From Bradyrhizobium iriomotense (lineage in GTDB: Bacteria; Pseudomonadota; Alphaproteobacteria; Rhizobiales; Xanthobacteraceae), in assembly GCF_030160715.1 (NCBI RefSeq), contig NZ_BSOW01000013.1, positions 62,001-126,000 on the forward strand: a stretch of 64,000 nucleotides of DNA, given 5' to 3'. Made by a program: the position numbers and the translations under genes. How positions within the stretch are numbered: the stretch's first letter is position 1; every line of letters begins with the position of its first letter. Positions 61,882 through 64,000 of this stretch are shown here, in pieces. The notes below the pieces were generated by a model. That model did no database searches. It saw only the letters and a program-made list of their open reading frames with translations, and was not told the origin of the DNA.

Positions 61882-63354
61882 CTAATCATCAAACATTGCC
61901 GGCGGCACGAACCCGCCGAACTCCCGCTCGATCAGCTCGGCGAGCTTCAACGGGGTGCGGTCTTCCAGGAACGGGCCGACGATCTGGACACCGAGCGGCA
62001 GGCCGTCCTTCGAGAGCCCGAGCGGGATCGCGGTTGCGGGCAGGCCGGGCAGAGTCGCAATGCCGGGCCAGGCAAGCTGGTCCGAATAGGGATAGTCCTT
62101 GCCGTCGATGTTGATGCGCCGCTTCGCCATGTCGGGCGAATGGTCATGCGGATAGGCCGGCGTCGGCATGATCGGGCAAATCACCGCGTCGAACGCGGCG
62201 AACAGCGCGCGCCATTGTGCGCGCAGCCGGGTTCGCGCGCCGTCGTCGAGAACCCAGGCACGATGGGTCGAAATCATGCCGCGCAGGCGCTCGGCCACGA
62301 GGCTCTTGTTCTCGGATGGGATCTGGCTCACCGCTTGTTGCGCGTCGGCCAGGGCTTCGGGCGGGAAGAACGCGCCAAGAAACGCCAGCAGCATGCGCAT
62401 GTAGAGCCGGGATGTTTCCGCAAAATTCGGAAGCAGCGGGCTCTCGCGTGTGACGACCATGCCGGCCTTCGCAAGATCGCCGGCAAGTTTTTCGATCGCG
62501 CCGCGAATCTCCTCGTTCGCCGGCAGCAGCGGATGGCTGTCGATCACCAGAACCCGAAAACCCTTCGGCGTCTGATGGCGCGCGGCCGGCAGATCGAGCC
62601 TGTAACCGACGCCGGCCTCCAGCGGGTCCGGGCCCGCCATGACGTCGAGCAGCAGCGACAGGTCTGCAGCACTCCGCGCCATCGGCCCGATCACGGCCAT
62701 GTCAGCCTCCGACGGCAGGGCCGGGAACGGCGGCGGTGTGTGGCCGCGCGAGGCGCAGACTCCGAAGGTCGGCTTGTGCGCGTAGATGCCGCAATGAAAC
62801 CCGGGCACGCGCAGCGAGCCGCCGATGTCGTTGCCCATCGAGAGCGGGCCGTATCCCGCCGCCAGCGCCGCCGAGGAGCCGCCCGACGACCCGCCGGGCG
62901 TCCGGCCGAGATCGAATGGATTGTTGGTGGTGCCGTAGATCTCGTTGTAGCTCTGCCAGTCACCCAGGCCCACCGGCACGTTGGTCTTGCCGAGGACCAC
63001 GGCACCTGCCGTCTTCGCGCGTGTCACGGCGAGCGCGTCTTCCGCCGGCTTGAAGTTCTTTTGCGGCACATAGCCCCAGGTGGTGGGAAGGCCTGCGACG
63101 TTGAAGGATTCCTTCACCGTCATCGGCAGGCCGAGCAGCGGCCTCTTCTCGCCGCGTCCGAGCGCGGCATCGGCCTCGCGTGCAGCAGCGAGCGCCCGAT
63201 CGAAATCGCGTACGCAGACGGCATTGATCTTGCCGTCATGGCGTTCGATCCGGCCGATCGCATCCTGCGTGAGCTCTACCGACGAGACCTTCTTGGCGTT
63301 CAGCGCAGCCGACAAATCGACTGCGCTCGCAAAGCTCCATTTCGACTTGGCCAC
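61882..63354 (-). CDS. Amidase-signature hydrolase
   Basis: A 490-residue amidase. The triad is Lys81 in 'GLPMTVKESFNVAGLP', cis-Ser in 'TPGGSSGGSSAALAAG' (156-157) and nucleophile Ser180 in 'GNDIGGSLRVPGFHCGIYAH'. It would split amides; no substrate is visible from neighbours. The GTG at 63354 has AGGAG seven bases upstream; the open frame continues upstream to 63504 through repeat DNA, which makes the long version unlikely. It has no small AtzG-like partner, unlike the amidase at 38204-39619. Confidence 0.88.
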   Translation of the reverse strand: MAKSKWSFASAVDLSAALNAKKVSSVELTQDAIGRIERHDGKINAVCVRDFDRALAAAREADAALGRGEKRPLLGLPMTVKESFNVAGLPTTWGYVPQKNFKPAEDALAVTRAKTAGAVVLGKTNVPVGLGDWQSYNEIYGTTNNPFDLGRTPGGSSGGSSAALAAGYGPLSMGNDIGGSLRVPGFHCGIYAHKPTFGVCASRGHTPPPFPALPSEADMAVIGPMARSAADLSLLLDVMAGPDPLEAGVGYRLDLPAARHQTPKGFRVLVIDSHPLLPANEEIRGAIEKLAGDLAKAGMVVTRESPLLPNFAETSRLYMRMLLAFLGAFFPPEALADAQQAVSQIPSENKSLVAERLRGMISTHRAWVLDDGARTRLRAQWRALFAAFDAVICPIMPTPAYPHDHSPDMAKRRINIDGKDYPYSDQLAWPGIATLPGLPATAIPLGLSKDGLPLGVQIVGPFLEDRTPLKLAELIEREFGGFVPPAMFDD

Positions 63355-63452
63355 GGCATTCTCCTGCGCTCGTTGTTCTGAATGATGCGCAGATTGGCCC
63401 AATGCCGCAACCGCCGTTTGACAGTGATTGCGGTGGGCGCCCAACGGATGGT

Positions 63453-63549
63453 CGTCATCGCCCGGCTTGACCGGGCGATCCAGCACGCCGCGGCTTCTCC
63501 GCACACGTCGCTGTTTCTGGAATACTGGATCGCCCGCTCGGGCGATGAC
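63453..63549. repeat. CGTCATCGCCCG-type palindromic repeat
   Basis: A 97-base second copy of the element at 61244-61344: starts CGTCATCGCCCGGCTTGACC and ends GATCGCCCGCTCGGGCGATGAC. The centre differs more than the ends, as expected for structure-conserved elements. Between the amidase and the mbfA-like gene. Confidence 0.85.
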
Positions 63550-63572
63550 TGAGAGCGTGCTTTAGACCGGCG

Positions 63573-64000
63573 CTACGCCGCCCCGATCAATATCCCGACC
63601 CCAAGCACGATGGCGCCGCCGAGCACGATCTGGAACACAGCCTGGAGGAACGGCGTATCCATGTAGCGCGCACGGATGAAGGCGATCGCCCATAATTCGA
63701 AGAACACGACGACGCAGGCGATCGCTGTCGCGATCCAAAACGCATTTGGCCAGCTATCGGGCACCAGATAAGGCATGGTGTGACCGAGCCCGCCGAGCGT
63801 CGTCATCAGCCCGCAGGTGACGCCGCGCAGCCAGGGCGAGCCGCGGCCAGTGAGTGAGCCGTCGTCGGAGAGCGCTTCCGCAAAGCCCATGCTGATGCCG
63901 GCGCCGATCGAGGCTGCGAGGCCGACCAGAAACGTCTGCCAGTTCTGGTGCGTGGCGAAGGCCGCCGCGAACAGCGGCGCCAGCGTCGAGACCGAGCCGT
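63573..64000 (-). CDS. mbfA: MbfA-like VIT1-domain iron exporter, C-terminal part
   Basis: The reverse strand reads open from the window edge to 63573, giving the last 141 residues of a VIT1/CCC1-type membrane protein: 'GSVSTLAPLFAAAFATHQNW' at the start, 'FLVGLAASIGAGISMGFAEA', 'LSDDGSLTGRGSPWLRGVTC', 'GLMTTLGGLGHTMPYLVPDS' and a final helix 'FQIVLGGAIVLGVGILIGAA'. The spacing matches MbfA, the Bradyrhizobium iron exporter with an N-terminal rubrerythrin-like domain; that domain would lie beyond the window. The symbol is inferred from this C-terminal pattern. Confidence 0.75.
   Translation of the reverse strand, partial: GSVSTLAPLFAAAFATHQNWQTFLVGLAASIGAGISMGFAEALSDDGSLTGRGSPWLRGVTCGLMTTLGGLGHTMPYLVPDSWPNAFWIATAIACVVVFFELWAIAFIRARYMDTPFLQAVFQIVLGGAIVLGVGILIGAA

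Overview
The window looks like chromosomal DNA of a Bradyrhizobium-type alphaproteobacterium. The evidence is high GC throughout, tightly packed transport and catabolic operons with ATGA overlaps, and families common in that group: BA14K, BTLCP, DUF1127, a GcvA-like LysR regulator and a VIT1-type protein resembling MbfA. Many intergenic regions hold about 100-base palindromic repeats. I saw no tRNA, rRNA, CRISPR array, phage gene or transposase. Genus assignment is an inference from protein families and repeats only.

Layout. 1-9.8 kb: a truncated winged-helix/TolB-like regulator, a frame-disrupted BA14K gene, an M29 aminopeptidase, single metabolic genes (cupin, amidohydrolase, MBL hydrolase), a vapBC module with a palindromic operator, and a two-gene ABC-2 exporter. 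9.9-16.8 kb: a complete branched-chain-amino-acid-type ABC importer (livHMGF plus binding protein) with a long-chain acyl-CoA synthetase gene inside it. 17.0-31.1 kb: an LprI-like gene broken by one base, a LapG/BTLCP-type periplasmic protease, a 3013-residue FecR/VCBS/beta-helix/type-I-secreted protein, and a CHASE2 adenylate cyclase. 31.2-40.6 kb: an oligopeptide-type ABC importer with two divergent paralogous binding proteins and an embedded amidase with its small AtzG-like partner.

41.0-47.6 kb: a GlsB/YeaQ membrane protein, a type I secretion ATPase and membrane-fusion pair, AMP nucleosidase, a poly-glycine TPR protein and a DUF1488 protein. 47.7-52.4 kb: PncC, then a three-gene set of two amidohydrolases and a Rieske ferredoxin, with a convergent MFS transporter. 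52.5-64 kb: a GcvA-like regulator divergent from a DUF1127/GNAT pair, an SDR/LysR divergent pair, enoyl-CoA hydratase, an SDR lacking the usual catalytic Tyr, acyl-CoA dehydrogenase plus zinc alcohol dehydrogenase, an NTF2-like protein, an amidase, and the C-terminal part of an MbfA-like iron exporter running off the edge.

The most interesting unit is the 18.3-31.1 kb locus. A LapG-like protease (Cys149/His184/Asp199, with the Asp-Cys-Glu calcium-site pattern), a giant FecR-headed adhesin with a type I secretion C-terminus and a CHASE2-class III cyclase lie side by side. A matching type I secretion ABC/HlyD pair sits about 13 kb downstream. This suggests a surface adhesin with regulated retention or release, possibly tied to cAMP rather than to the c-di-GMP receptor LapD, which is not in the window.
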